DNA from: Branchiostoma floridae
Taxonomy: Eukaryota > Chordata > Leptocardii > Amphioxiformes > Branchiostomatidae
Assembly (NCBI RefSeq): GCF_000003815.2
Contig: NC_049981.1
Span: forward strand, 32,021,349-32,085,348
Direction: 5' to 3'
DNA: 64,000 bases
Shown here: positions 29,401 through 38,099 of the stretch, piece by piece
Position numbering within the stretch: position 1 is the stretch's first letter
Layout of the letters: the number at the start of each line of letters is the position of its first letter
Notes under the pieces: model-generated
The model's database searches: none
Told to the model about the DNA's origin: nothing
The model's input: only the letters and a program-made list of their open reading frames with translations
Translations under genes and position numbers: made by a program

Positions 29401-32400
29401 GCGCTGCTAGACTCAGTAGTACATACAGTCGTAAATGTTTTTTTTCTGAGTACACAACTGGTTGCAATTCTATGCAAGATGGCTGTTTGCCAGTTTATAA
29501 TGAAATACAGAAATAGACAACGACAAAATAGATAAATATCAGTATTAAAAGGACGTACCAGTACAACCTTTCAACCAAAATGTGTTTCATAGGGATAAAG
29601 ACTAGACTTTATTTCAATTTTACAGAGTACTTTGACAATTTGCATTTTCTTTTCTTTCTGCAATTCTAAATATGGTTGCAAAGTCTTGCTTATTTGAAGG
29701 ACAAAAATGGATGCGCATACACGGATGTCATCCATACAATCAAGTCAGTACATGTGGTCTGATGGTTTGACAGTTGATACCACCTCATTTATTAGTATCA
29801 TTAAACGCTTCAGTCCTGATTTTCCATATCAACAGCAGATTGAAAGGTGCTAAATCAGCCCCTGATTAATAATTCATGAGGTCTGGCTGGTGTTTAATGG
29901 TGCCAGCTGATGATGTGGCAACCTGCTCAGCTTACTGAATGCTGACAGCAGACCTAGACAGGAAAACACAGAGGGCAACCCCTTCCTACAACAGTAAAGA
30001 AACTCCAGGAGCTTTAGAGGAAGCTTGCAGGATGCGAAGCTCAGTGGAGAAAGATTAAGAAAGACTGGATGATGTGGCAACCTGCTCAGCTTGCTGAATG
30101 CTGACAGCAGACCTACAGTAAGCACAAAGGGCAACCCCTTCCTACAACAGTAAAGAAACTCCAGGAGCTTTAGAGGAAGCTTGCAGGATGCAAAGCTCAG
30201 TGGAGAAAGATTAAGAAAGACTGGATGATGTGGCAACCTGCTCAGCTTGCTGAATGCTGGCAGTACTAAAGCACAGGGGGCAACCTCTTCTACAACAGTA
30301 AAGAAACTCCAGGAGCTTTAGAGGAAGCTTGCAGGATGCAAAGCTCAGTGGAGAAAGAATAAGAAAGACTGGATGATGTGGCATCCTGCTCAGCTTGCTG
30401 AATGCTGAAAGCAGACCTAAAGCACAGAGGGTGAGCCCTTCCTACAACAGGTACAGTAAGGAAACTCCAGGAGCTAAGGCCACACCGATTTAATTTCTTG
30501 GTTCACGGATTTGCTCGCTCCTATTTTTTGGGAAAAAAAAATAAAAATAAAAATTACCACTCAGCAAATTTTCACCATTAATGAAACCATTCACCAACTC
30601 TCTGGTGTAGCAAATTGGCCTTTATATTATAAGCTCCTTAAAGTGTGGGTACAGGTGCTGTTACTGTACAAAAATAGTGTTTTTGTACTTTTTTCAAGCT
30701 GAAAACTTTTTTTCTTTATGTTTTGGATTAGCCATTACCTTTACCCCAACCATTTTACAATTCTTATTTTTATTTTTATTTCGCCCTCTCGCTCCATATT
30801 TTTTATGAAAAAATCCGTGAACCAAGAAATTAAATTGGTGTGGCCTAAGGAAGCTTGCAGGATGCAGCGCACAGTAGAAAAAGATGAAGAAAGACTGAAT
30901 ATAGCTTCAGGACTCTTCCAAGACTGTAAATGCAGAACACAGTGATGATGATGATGACCCACACTGGGGAGGGACCCTGGTGGGAAGTCTAAGGTATACC
31001 GTAGATTTGGAAATGTTCGCAGTGGTTTTATTTTCCCAGTTTTTGCAGTGAACGCCCCACCACATATCAATGACAACGTAATTTCCACTGTAATATTCAT
31101 CTTGTTGTAATGTCTAGTGGCACGTACATGCATTGTAGCAGGGTATATTTTTGGATTTAAGCTCTATTTCTACAGTATTACTAAGTTGTAAATAATATAA
31201 CCAAACCTGGTCAGGTAACTACCTCTCACAGGTCCCACAACCTCCAGTTGCTAGCCACATTAAAACAGTCCTGTCCTTTTCATAGTTAACCCCACCCTAC
31301 ACTAACCAACCACCTGTCCTGAGCAACCATTTTTCCTCATTTTCCTGAGTGGTTGATGACATGAATCCTGGTTTTACTGTACTTTGTGCATATTGGTAGA
31401 CCTAACCCAAAAACTAAGGTATACAGACGGTACGTATAAAGTACAATTGAGGTGTACAGCATAGAATAATGAGGTTATTTTGAATGTAGTCATTACTTTG
31501 AACAACCTGAATATCTGTGTCCAAGAAAGGGACTTCCCAATTGTTGGAAACATCAATAAGAAGGCCATGGGGGAGGCCAGCAGCAGATGAAGTCTGGGCC
31601 CATCATGCTGGCCCACCAGATCCTCTAGGGTGTAAGGGTCAACTCTCTTGAGTGATTGTTGGATCCATGGCCAGGTTTTACTGTACTTAATGCATATTGG
31701 TACACCTAACCCCAAAACTAGGTACATGTATATAGAGGGTACAGCATTAAGTACAATTAAGGTGTGTTACTGTTACTGTCAGTCAGTCTATGCAGACTAT
31801 GCCACTATACGCAAAGGAACTAAACAACAATGGAAACTACAATAAAAAAATTAAGGTGTATAGCATAAAATTATAGTAGTCATTATTTTGACAAAAGGTC
31901 TAAGAAGGCCGTGGGGGAGGCCAGCAGTAGATGAAGTCTGAACCCATCATGCTGGCCCACCGGATCCTCTGGGGTGGGAGGGTCAACTCTCTTGAGTGAT
32001 TGTTAGATCCATGGCCAGGTTTACTGTACTTAATGCATATTGGTACACCTAACCCCAAAACTAGGTACATGTATATAGAGGGTACAGCATTAAGTACAAT
32101 TAAGGTGTGTTAACTTACTGTTACTGTCAGTCTGTCTATGCAGACTATGACACTATACGTAAAGGAACTAAACAACAATGGAAACTACAATACAAAAATT
32201 AAGGTGTATAGCATAGAATTATAGTAGTCATTATTTTGACCAAAGGTCTAAGAAGGCCAGAGGGAAGGCCAGCAGTAGATGAAGCCTGGGCCCATCGTGC
32301 TGGCCCATCGGATCCTCCAGGGTGGGAGGGCAAACATCTCATCTGACAGTACGACTACAAGACCTGGATATGCCTCCACTCACACTGACCTCACACCAGA

Positions 32401-35400
32401 CATAATCAAATCATGGGCGTATCGATCTCTCCCCGGCAGAATAATCGCCAAAACTGTCCAGCAATCGTCCACAATTGGACGACTTCCAACAGCCCGGTAG
32501 TACTCTTAGTTTATGGAGTATTCGCCCCAAAGCAGTTACTCAAGCAACTAAATATGATTTTTGGAAACGTCAGACATTTCAAACAGCATCCACTGTCTTT
32601 CATCAGTGACGCTGAGGAAAGCTAGTCGAACTTAAAGTTAAAAGCAGGTTTTGATATGCAAAAGGACTTGGTAGGATATGAAACCTGCTCTTCAACCAGC
32701 TTTCCTCAGTGTAACTGACCAAGGATAATGGATGCCATCTGAAACGTCTGAACGTTTCCAAAATCATATCCAGTTGTTTGAGTTAAGTGCTTTCTTGCAT
32801 ATCTGATTATCTGGATGTCTAACCTTCATTGACAATTTATAGAGCATTATTGATTACTGTGACAACTATTAGCATTATGTTGATTTGTGTAAAGATAGGT
32901 AGAAACAGAGAAATACACGGGAAGATAAATATGAATAGTTACCATTTGATGATTAAGATAGTGTGATAGTGATGGAAAGACATTCCCTATTAATACATGA
33001 TAAATTTCAACTAAAACTTGGAAATTACATATAATTATGAAGTTTATTTTCTCTCTGGCAACCTGCCTACATTTTGTAGCTGAATTGTATAGTACTACAT
33101 AACAACACAATGATAGCAAATCTTTGAAAAAAAAATTTTGTAACCTCATGATTTCAATATTCGTATTAACCTTCTGATGATTCCCAGAGACCAGCATGTT
33201 CCCTGTACTCTCGGGACAGCAGAAATCTGGTTAGTCAGGATTTACATACTGACATGCTGCACCTGATGAACCCTGTGGTTTTCTAAATCCCCTCAAGATT
33301 TCATTGGGAAATCCTGAACAAGCAGTTCTCAGGCCTGAAGGTGTCAAATAAGGACATGATTCCATTATTATGGATGGCTTCCTGAACATAAAAGCTGATA
33401 CAAAGGCTACACAAATTTAATTCGTTGATTCTCATATCTTTTCAAAGTGATGATAAAGCAATTATAAATCAAACCATCAGGCATTGAGAAAATCCTGAAT
33501 ATGACTGTATTTCAATCAAAGACTTTGGAATGGCATCTTACATGTTGATGATATGGTATGATTCATCAACATCTAAGATGCCATTCCAATTTAGTCTTTG
33601 ATTGAAACTGAAGTGCTGGCTATTGGCTTTGATTTGGAATTGTCCAAATACATGAAAACAGTAGTCATCTAAAGTCAACTGACTTGATTAAACAACAAAA
33701 GGAATGGGGTGATAAAATAAATTATTGAGGATTCATTGCAATTAAGGTTACTAATGAAAAGTAAAAACAACCAAAAGTACAATGCACTTACACAGGCATA
33801 ATCTTATTAATGTACATCTTATTTCTAAAACCTGCAATCATAATTAAACATTGACCAGGCCACACAGCAATGTGAGTAGTTTATATATGCCCCGGCCCTG
33901 TGAATGTAGCACCCCTGTTCCATCACAAGAGGGCCATTACTGAGGAGACAAATGACTGGGCAAGACTCACCACACTTTCATTACTGCAGGAATATTATAT
34001 AGGTCACAGGTTCACTTCTACCTGTACTGGAAACATGGCAGCGATGGATGGAGGGTTTGTTTACAGACTTTTCATCTTAGGCATGCATGTTTCTTTGGCA
34101 ATAGTTCATGCTGAAATGGAAATGAACTGCTTAACAATGGGAGGAATGTTTCATATCTAAATTAATTAGAAAACAATACTGGTCCTAGATTAATAGTAAT
34201 CTAAGAGTAAGACTGAACATTCTATAAGTATAATACCAGCCCATGCTCCAGGAAGAAATGTTTTTGAGGTTGCCCAAAATAATGTACATAGCTTTGGCTA
34301 TACAAACTTAGAATCTGTAAAAAAAAATCCTACACACACACACACACACACACAAACAAACACACATGTACATGCACTCACACACACACACACATGCATA
34401 CACATGATATCACACCAACACACGCATGCATGCAGGCACAAACATACTAGTACACACACACACATATATACAAAAAGTGTGGCAATTAAAATTATTGCCA
34501 TAGCGACGGTTTTAATGTTTATAAGTTTTATAGATCGTTGTTGTTAATGGGTTTTAATAGTCGTATTCCATTCGTCTGGCGATGGATGTTCATAGAGCAT
34601 TGCTGTCAAAGGGGGTCCCTTGTGAGTGAAGGGTGAACTAATGAATTACAAATCAGGGCCTCATTTTACTCTAGCTAAATAACAATATGCTAAAAAAAGG
34701 GTTTCGGCCAGTATCGATATCATATAGATATATAGATAGATAAAAATATTTTTTTCTACTGAATTAATTGTGTTTGTCATGCATTATGCAAATAAGGCCC
34801 TCATTTGCATAAACTATATAACTTGATCATCTCCAACAAACAGACATGCGCAATATATGTTAGCATTTTCTCATTAATTATGCAAATAAGGTATTTATCT
34901 ATCAATATTCTTCTCTTTCTCAGTTACAAAGGTCACATGTTGTAATGGTCCTTTAATTGAGCTGAGCATGTTTAGACAATTTCCCAATTTATTATGCAAA
35001 TTAGCTTCCACTCTGCATAATTCTTCATAATTAATATGCAATTATATTAACCATCACGTAACCTATCCACATATCAAAAACCATAACAATCCGTCAACCC
35101 CTTCTTTGGCTATTCCCTTTAATAGTCTGACACCTAAGTCACCTGTCCTGCAGTTCCAAAATAAGCCGCTAGGGGGCCCAAACCTATACCACTTACTTAC
35201 AGCATCAAGAGCTGTCAACCACTTAAGATTCATAGCCGCAGCATGTCCAGAACTCGAGGTATCAAACCAGGAAGTTCTGCTGCACTACCGTAGCAGGCCA
35301 ATAGGAAGCCAAAAATCTTATCGCTTCCAGGTCTCAACAAGACCTACCCACATACCGAATATCAATACAATCCATCCAGGCGTTCTTAAGCTATGGTGGT

Positions 35401-37926
35401 CTTCTACAACCGGCACACACCTAAAAACGTTAGCCAAAATATAACTTTCTTGGCGAAGGTAACTATCACATCGCTATCTCACAACCCCCACATGTTTAAG
35501 CTCAAACAATGCCTGTTTCACACATCAGTTTGTATTTTTGAAGCAAATATATTAAGGGTGAAGAAGGCCACCAAACTTTCCAAACTCCTGGACACATAAA
35601 CCACGAACGAACCCGGAAGTGATTTCCACGACTCACAGGTCATTTTTCGAGAAATATATTGCAACAATCATTTACCCCCTATTTCAAATGTTTACATTTC
35701 CATGACCACCATACTACATACTACAATTCGGGTACGTCTGAAGTCCTAGGCTTTTCTCAATTTTGCACGGCTATCAATCAAAATTCGCCTTGCGCGAATA
35801 CGGAAAACACTGCTGTGCACACGTATATCGGTACCGCGGTATGTGTCCTGCGACTGGAAAGCTTACCCGTGGAGGTAATGGTACATTCCGGCATGATGCA
35901 ACTACGCACGCGCGGACTTTTGACATTTCTGACATTCCTGTACAGTTTTTAGAATACTTTCGAAACGGTTCCACACTATACTATTAAGCTCGCCCATCAG
36001 GCGTCGCTAAAAACACACATGCACATGTACACACATACACAAACACACATCTTCACACACACACACACATACACAAACATGGATGCATACTAGTACACAC
36101 ACACATGGATGCATACTAGTACACACACACATACATACGCATGTACACACAAACACACACCTTCACACACACGTACACAAATGTACACACGCACGCGCAC
36201 GCACGCAAACACACAAGGAAACACACAAACACACACACTATACACTAATAGACTGTATGCAGCCCCTGCCCCCCTCGTTTGGAAGCAGACAGAACTGATG
36301 GGCCAGTCGATCCAGCCCAAACCAGCCACTTCATTATCGGCGATGAATGGGGCGTTTACTAATAAACCAGCTGGTGCTAAATATGCCATGGTCGGTGGAC
36401 CCTAACAATTCATGGGGAGGGGTGATGGAATATACCTGTACATTAAAAAGCCCTATACCACAATATCAGCCATTGTAAATAGTACAAATTAATTACAGAT
36501 TTGCCCTTCAAGAGGCCACAGTAAGAATACACATAAAAGAGTGATTAAATTAAGCGGCTTGCTAATTATCACGCGTGAAAAGGGGCGGCTCCTCCCCACT
36601 GATAGAGTGGCCCGGTCCTCCCAGAAGGTGGGGAATTACCTGAGCAGAAAATGTGCCTCCTACCCACTTATTCTCCACATTGATCCCCTCATAACGGATT
36701 AAAACCGTCTGAATACAGCATCAGACCTGTATAACACACATTCCGCCGTGAGTCCACGTTAGAAAGTGAAGGTGTTGCCCCACGGGGAACAGGAGTTGAT
36801 TAACGTCGCCCGTTTGTCACCGTGTTGCCGGCATGTCGTCCCGACACCTATCACGCCACCAGGTGTGACACGACGAGGCTACGCAACACCGTCTCACCTG
36901 TCGTACGCAGACGAGACGCGGGAATCGTGCAGACACGAGATGCGCAGCGTACGAATCCCCTCCTCCTTCCCTTTTGTTGATTAAATCTGGCCTTATTGAG
37001 GGGAGAAAAGAGCACTTTTCCACAGCGCACTTCCCTATAGACTCCTGCTGGGAGCAGACATGACCCCACTCACACACCCACAGACACAGGAAAAGGAGGG
37101 GGCACCTCTCCTCACCCCTGCTCCATTCTCACTGCTCACACCAAAACATCTGAATTTGCCAGGACATTTCCGGCATGGCAGGCGTTACCTTGGCTGTGTG
37201 GTGGGAGGTAAGAGATGTTGTTAGCGGCGCGGCACACGCCGAGGAGCGGTCGGCACGGTGTTGGGGGTTCCCCCGGGCAGTCCTCGCGGTGCCACCCTAC
37301 CTGAGACCGGGAGGGACTCTACTAGCCGGCAGGCTGTCTGCCCCGCCGGACAAGTCAGGTAGAACGGAGGCCCGCAGCCGGGACATCGATCTACCATCGC
37401 GCACGCCGAGAAAGTCAATGAACAGCCATGGCCAAACCGGCGGATGAAGAATATCCTTCATTTACAAGAACCCCCCACCAACTACCTGTCCTGGGGAATA
37501 CTCGCCGCTATCGGGTTTGATTATTTGGCGGCGTAGCGTGATTTCTGACGCCGTGGACACGCCCCCGGTGCAGGTGTGTGTCCCCGGTCATCACGGACGT
37601 TACCGTGTTGGATTTCACACCTTGAAACCGGCCAAGTAAGACGGGAGATTCTGCCCACAACACGGCGGGTCGAACCTGCCTGAATGAATGACCGACCCTG
37701 ATCCGAACCGATCTCGCCGGGACCGCCCCCCTCCCCACATGCCGTGTTTTCATCGCACCTGAGCGGCCGCGGAACGTACCTGGCGACTGTAGTCGGCCGG
37801 CGATCCCTCTATCACGGCGCCGATGCACAGCGGCACCTCGGTTCCCGGCCCCCCGATGACCGAGAAGCCGTAAATCCCGGTCCCTCCCGGCCGCTCCAGC
37901 TTCACAACTTTCACCCAGCCCGCCAT
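2469..37926 (-). CDS. PDZ-domain protein, first two coding exons (gene runs off left edge)
   Basis: Exon 1 reads 37926 down to 37780 (49 codons, starting [15 protein letters not shown]) and contains the PDZ carboxylate-loop region YGFSVIGG and the strand [11 protein letters not shown], ending in phase 0 at CAG/GTACG. Exon 2 reads 2535 down to 2469 and gives [19 protein letters not shown], then KDE, the second half of a PDZ fold, preceded by TGCCCCATACAG and ending GAAG/GTAGG in phase 1. Joined, the two halves match the canonical PDZ spacing [21 protein letters not shown] with no gap or overlap, so the 35-kb intron is inferred from domain continuity. PDZ domains bind C-terminal peptides and scaffold complexes. 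The IGAVI/GSPAD strand recalls MAGI-type PDZs, but no family can be fixed from 72 residues. The remaining exons lie left of base 1. Confidence 0.72.
2541..3400. repeat. Degenerate tandem array abutting the PDZ exon 2 acceptor
   Basis: Units of about 60-200 bp containing ACATGGGTCAGAAACGCC then CTGTCTGTCAGGCATGG and TACTGCAGAG recur about six times. The array begins within a few bases of the PDZ exon 2 acceptor, so one unit overlaps the splice-site polypyrimidine tract. Copies further from the exon have lost the AG. Confidence 0.75.
4506..4732. mobile_element. Degraded GTTCACCTTTATC-family foldback MITE
   Basis: Weak member of the family: GACGTTTACCTTTATTG at the left, GATATAGGTTATCC then ATAAAGG at the right, with internal repeats too decayed for a clean alignment by eye. 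Confidence 0.45.
5087..5150. promoter_or_regulatory. Palindromic RFX X-box followed by two consensus CREs
   Basis: GTTGCCATGGCAAC at 5087-5100 is a perfect palindrome matching the RFX X-box consensus. TGACGTCA, the full CRE palindrome bound by CREB/ATF, occurs at 5113-5120 and again at 5143-5150, exactly 30 bp apart. The surrounding sequence is more GC-rich than the flanks. It lies inside PDZ intron 1, so it could be an enhancer or alternative promoter. The motifs are seen directly; the function is inferred. Confidence 0.45.
6001..6444 (-). other. Unidentified CpG-rich open frame, possible exon
   Basis: On the minus strand a frame stays open from about 6444 to a TGA at 6001. The part from about 6405 down has mixed amphipathic, helix-like content with C/G-rich third positions (for example [15 protein letters not shown] and [16 protein letters not shown]), unlike the AT-rich flanks. 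Upstream it abuts a CA microsatellite; CTACCCTTGCCAAG could serve as an acceptor near 6405. I do not recognise the family. It could be the last exon of a nested gene or the remnant of a mobile element. Confidence 0.3.
6431..6692. repeat. CA/TG microsatellite
   Basis: Interrupted ACAC repeat with ACTACACTA and TACACACA interruptions. Confidence 0.95.
6790..9439. other. PDZ intron, nothing recognised
   Basis: AT-rich intronic sequence with no exon, repeat array or RNA that I can support. Confidence 0.4.
9440..9655. mobile_element. TACTGTAAATGCA-family foldback MITE, copy 1
   Basis: The element begins TACTGTAAAATGCATTTAAG and ends TGCATTTACAGTA. Its inside is inverted TTCGCGG/CCGCGAA and TTTAAGTTCGCGG segments. 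It is in inverse orientation to the copies at 15846 and 47388. Confidence 0.8.
9937..10181. mobile_element. Diverged GGCCACACC-family MITE
   Basis: Left end GGCCACCCCAATTGATTTC, right end TTGGTGTGGCC, in the same inverted layout as the other GGCCACACC elements. A related, more degraded element follows at about 10370-10588, ending CATGGCC. Diverged enough to be older than the copies at 30.5 and 57.7 kb. Confidence 0.55.
10684..11023. mobile_element. hAT-type MITE with perfect 8-bp target duplication
   Basis: The 340-bp element starts CAGGGCTCTAGCCAGC and ends GCTGGCTAGAACCCTG, imperfect terminal inverted repeats. Identical GAACATAC copies flank it (10676-10683 and 11024-11031), the 8-bp duplication typical of hAT transposition. 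Inside are repeated GACGGAAAAA tracts in inverted orientation. It has no coding capacity. Confidence 0.88.
11032..14428. other. PDZ intron, mostly featureless
   Basis: No exon recognised. A small GC-richer patch at 12770-12970 is open on both strands and could be a conserved non-coding element. Near-identical segments TAGGGTACCGTAGYATGGAT to CAGGGCTTACAGGAACTC occur at about 13998 and 14301, a short direct duplication. Confidence 0.4.
14429..14630. mobile_element. GCTAGTTCACCTTTATC-family foldback MITE, copy A
   Basis: Inverted ends TGCTAGTTCACCTTTATC and GATAAAGGTAAACTAGCA surround near-palindromic arms (CCTATATC, GATATCAAGTCG and complements). Relatives lie at 4506-4732, 15226-15440 and 62829-63049. 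Confidence 0.75.
15226..15440. mobile_element. GCTAGTTCACCTTTATC-family foldback MITE, copy B
   Basis: Same family as 14429-14630, in the same orientation and only 600 bp away. Ends GCTAGTTCACCTTTATC and GATAAAGGTGAACCAGC. Confidence 0.75.
15846..16057. mobile_element. TACTGTAAATGCA-family foldback MITE, copy 2
   Basis: 212-bp copy with ends TACTGTAAATGCAG and TACATTTACAGTA, and near-palindromic CGCGGTGGCCGCTTCACCGCG in the left half. Closely similar to the copy in SGPL1 intron 8. Confidence 0.85.
16706..16972. repeat. CA/TG microsatellite
   Basis: Interrupted ACAC repeat with CAGAGRCAGAC and CATTTACACA variants near its ends. Confidence 0.95.
17600..18800. other. GC/CpG-rich island inside the PDZ intron
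   Basis: An isolated CpG-dense stretch about 20 kb inside the long minus-strand intron. It contains CATAAATAAGG (about 18525-18535) and several overlapping open frames on both strands with no family resemblance. It could be an alternative promoter or first exon of the PDZ gene, a nested gene's promoter, or an enhancer. A minus-strand frame near 17.65-17.75 kb includes a hydrophobic run ([15 protein letters not shown]), but nothing shows it is translated. Confidence 0.35.
18900..21400. other. PDZ intron, nothing recognised
   Basis: AT-rich, with a short TA-rich run near 19500. No coding or RNA feature supported. Confidence 0.4.
21690..22310. repeat. Tandem duplication, units of about 330 bp
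   Basis: Two diverged units share AATGAAATGAAATGA, CTTACTGTACAAGAACTTTG and AAACAGGCTGACTAGTGTGT in the same order. A weaker third unit begins near 21400. Confidence 0.75.
22914..23139. mobile_element. Diverged GGCCACACC-family MITE
   Basis: Left end GCCGCACCGATTAAATTTG and right end ACTGGCCTGGCC in inverted orientation, with the internal TGCTTTTATGATGTCTGCTTG segment shared with the copy at 53.3 kb. No duplication can be read with confidence. Confidence 0.55.
23140..24899. other. PDZ intron, nothing recognised
   Basis: No exon, array or RNA gene supported. Confidence 0.4.
24900..25004. repeat. Tandem GTGGTGGTCCCA repeat cut by the assembly gap
   Basis: Two units of about 62 bp, each with CACCC then TTGCGTGGTGGTCCCA or TTGTGTGGTGGTCCCA and CAATCTCCCCC, run into the run of Ns. 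The array probably continues in the gap and caused it. Confidence 0.75.
25005..25104. other. Assembly gap, 100 N
   Basis: Exactly 100 Ns, the conventional placeholder for a gap of unknown length. It has repeat arrays on both sides. Confidence 0.99.
25105..25610. repeat. Degenerate TTGACCAATCAGCACC array
   Basis: About nine irregular units of 40-80 bp built around TTGACCAATCAGCACC and AGGACAGGTACAGAAC. Several units carry an intact CCAATCAG, the NF-Y core. Confidence 0.8.
25611..28429. other. PDZ intron, mostly unannotated
   Basis: Apart from the retrotransposon remnant near 26.5-26.7 kb, no feature is recognised. A minus-strand open frame at 26797-27198 has no family resemblance. Confidence 0.4.
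26500..26701 (+). pseudogene. Fragment of a non-LTR retrotransposon ORF2 C-terminus
   Basis: The plus frame reads [15 protein letters not shown] followed by a Phe- and Val-rich tail ([10 protein letters not shown]), matching the SFFPRTxxxWNxLP signature at the C-terminus of jockey/CR1-like reverse transcriptase ORFs. It ends at TAA 26699-26701. No upstream reverse transcriptase domain is readable, so it is a dead remnant. Confidence 0.5.
28430..28850. repeat. Tandem array, units of about 120 bp
   Basis: Three to four units share TCTGCCTCYAACACTGRAT, GAGCACAAACTATCCTA and GCAATTCAAAGCTTTCAAAG in order. Confidence 0.8.
28851..29907. other. PDZ intron, nothing recognised
   Basis: AT-rich sequence without supported features. 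Confidence 0.4.
29908..30910. repeat. 155-bp minisatellite interrupted by a MITE
   Basis: Units start near 29908, 30066, 30223 and 30371 and share GATGATGTGGCAACCTGCTC and CCAGGAGCTTTAGAGGAAG. The last unit is split by the MITE at 30478-30845 and resumes with AAGGAAGCTTGCAGGATG. Confidence 0.9.
30478..30845. mobile_element. PIF/Harbinger-like MITE, copy 1, inserted in a minisatellite
   Basis: Terminal inverted repeats of about 35 bp begin GGCCACACCGATTTAA and end with the complement GGTGTGGCC, flanked by TAA on both sides (30475-30477, 30846-30848), a 3-bp duplication like that of PIF/Harbinger elements. It interrupts the last unit of the 155-bp array to its left. The array resumes at 30846, so the insertion is later than the array. 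Confidence 0.85.
31370..32290. repeat. Tandem array, units of about 310-360 bp
   Basis: Three units contain TGCATATTGGTACACCTAAC, GGTACATGTATATAGAGGG and GGCCAGCAGTAGATGAAG. On the minus strand part of each unit reads as a conserved peptide-like segment (LEDxxGQHDGxRLHLLLA), but the frame is not preserved in all units. Confidence 0.8.
32540..32790. repeat. Foldback repeat, relative of 45110-45260
   Basis: GATTTTTGGAAACGTCAGAC and AGTGACGCTGAGGAAAGCT are mirrored by AGCTTTCCTCAGTG, GTCTGAACGTTTCC and AAAATCATATCC. Confidence 0.65.
32800..34330. other. PDZ intron, mostly unannotated
   Basis: Only the hairpin at 33510-33607 stands out. A GGCTACACAAATTTAATTC fragment near 33403 looks like a decayed end of the GGCCACACC MITE family. 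Confidence 0.4.
33510..33607. other. 98-nt near-perfect hairpin
   Basis: The arm beginning TTTCAATCAAAGACTTTGG folds onto its complement across an 11-nt loop. The stem is about 41-44 bp with a 3-nt indel and a few mismatches. It is precursor-microRNA sized but could equally be a small MITE. Confidence 0.5.
34331..34468. repeat. CA/TG microsatellite
   Basis: Interrupted ACAC repeat with ACATGCATAC variants. Confidence 0.95.
34670..35460. repeat. Probable dispersed repeat with ATGCAAAT octamers
   Basis: The segment contains four ATGCAAAT octamers (34786, 34803 inverted, 34880, 34994) and then AACAATCCGTCAACCCCTTC, of a kind I associate with dispersed repeats in invertebrate genomes. Boundaries are uncertain. 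Confidence 0.35.
36010..36242. repeat. CA/TG microsatellite
   Basis: Interrupted ACAC repeat containing a short direct duplication (ATGGATGCATACTAGTACAC twice) and an ACGCACGC run. Confidence 0.95.
36580..37500. other. CpG-rich stretch beside the PDZ promoter
   Basis: GC-rich, CpG-dense sequence continuing from the PDZ first exon into its first intron. Open frames on both strands here have no recognisable domain and are what unselected GC-rich DNA produces. It is probably the intronic part of a CpG island. Confidence 0.4.
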
Positions 37927-38090
37927 CTTGGTTGGGATGCACGTCACGGACTCCCCACCGCGGCCAAACGCATCGCACCGCCCAGGGCTGGCCTCCCACA
38001 TCCAACCACACAACAACAACGCCGAACTTCATTACATTACCGTATCCATGGCAACACGTTGTCATGGAGATCTTAAGACGTCATGACTGA
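37500..38090 (-). promoter_or_regulatory. CpG-rich promoter / 5' exon region of the PDZ gene
   Basis: GC- and CpG-rich stretch around the PDZ gene's first exon, in an otherwise AT-rich neighbourhood. On the minus strand the start codon is embedded in CCAAGATGGCGGGC, a good match to the YY1 motif that often overlaps start codons of CpG-island promoters. About 115 bp upstream is GTATCCATGGCAAC (38042-38055), an RFX X-box-like sequence with one departure from consensus, followed by a 7/8 CRE match (38076-38083). An in-frame extension to an upstream ATG at 38019 exists but lacks PDZ-like content. No transcription start can be assigned. Confidence 0.5.
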
Positions 38091-38099
38091 TAGATTTTG

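Noticed and set aside
30511-30702. Small conserved protein shared with 57753-57956
   Set aside because: The similarity is because both lie inside two copies of the same MITE.
37750-38019. PDZ protein starting at an upstream in-frame ATG (38019)
   Set aside because: The extra 31 residues show no PDZ-like or signal features; the internal ATG has better context and starts just before the first PDZ strand.
37508-38065. 185-codon minus-strand frame overlapping PDZ exon 1
   Set aside because: A different frame from the PDZ-coding one, in GC-rich DNA; shadow of the real exon.
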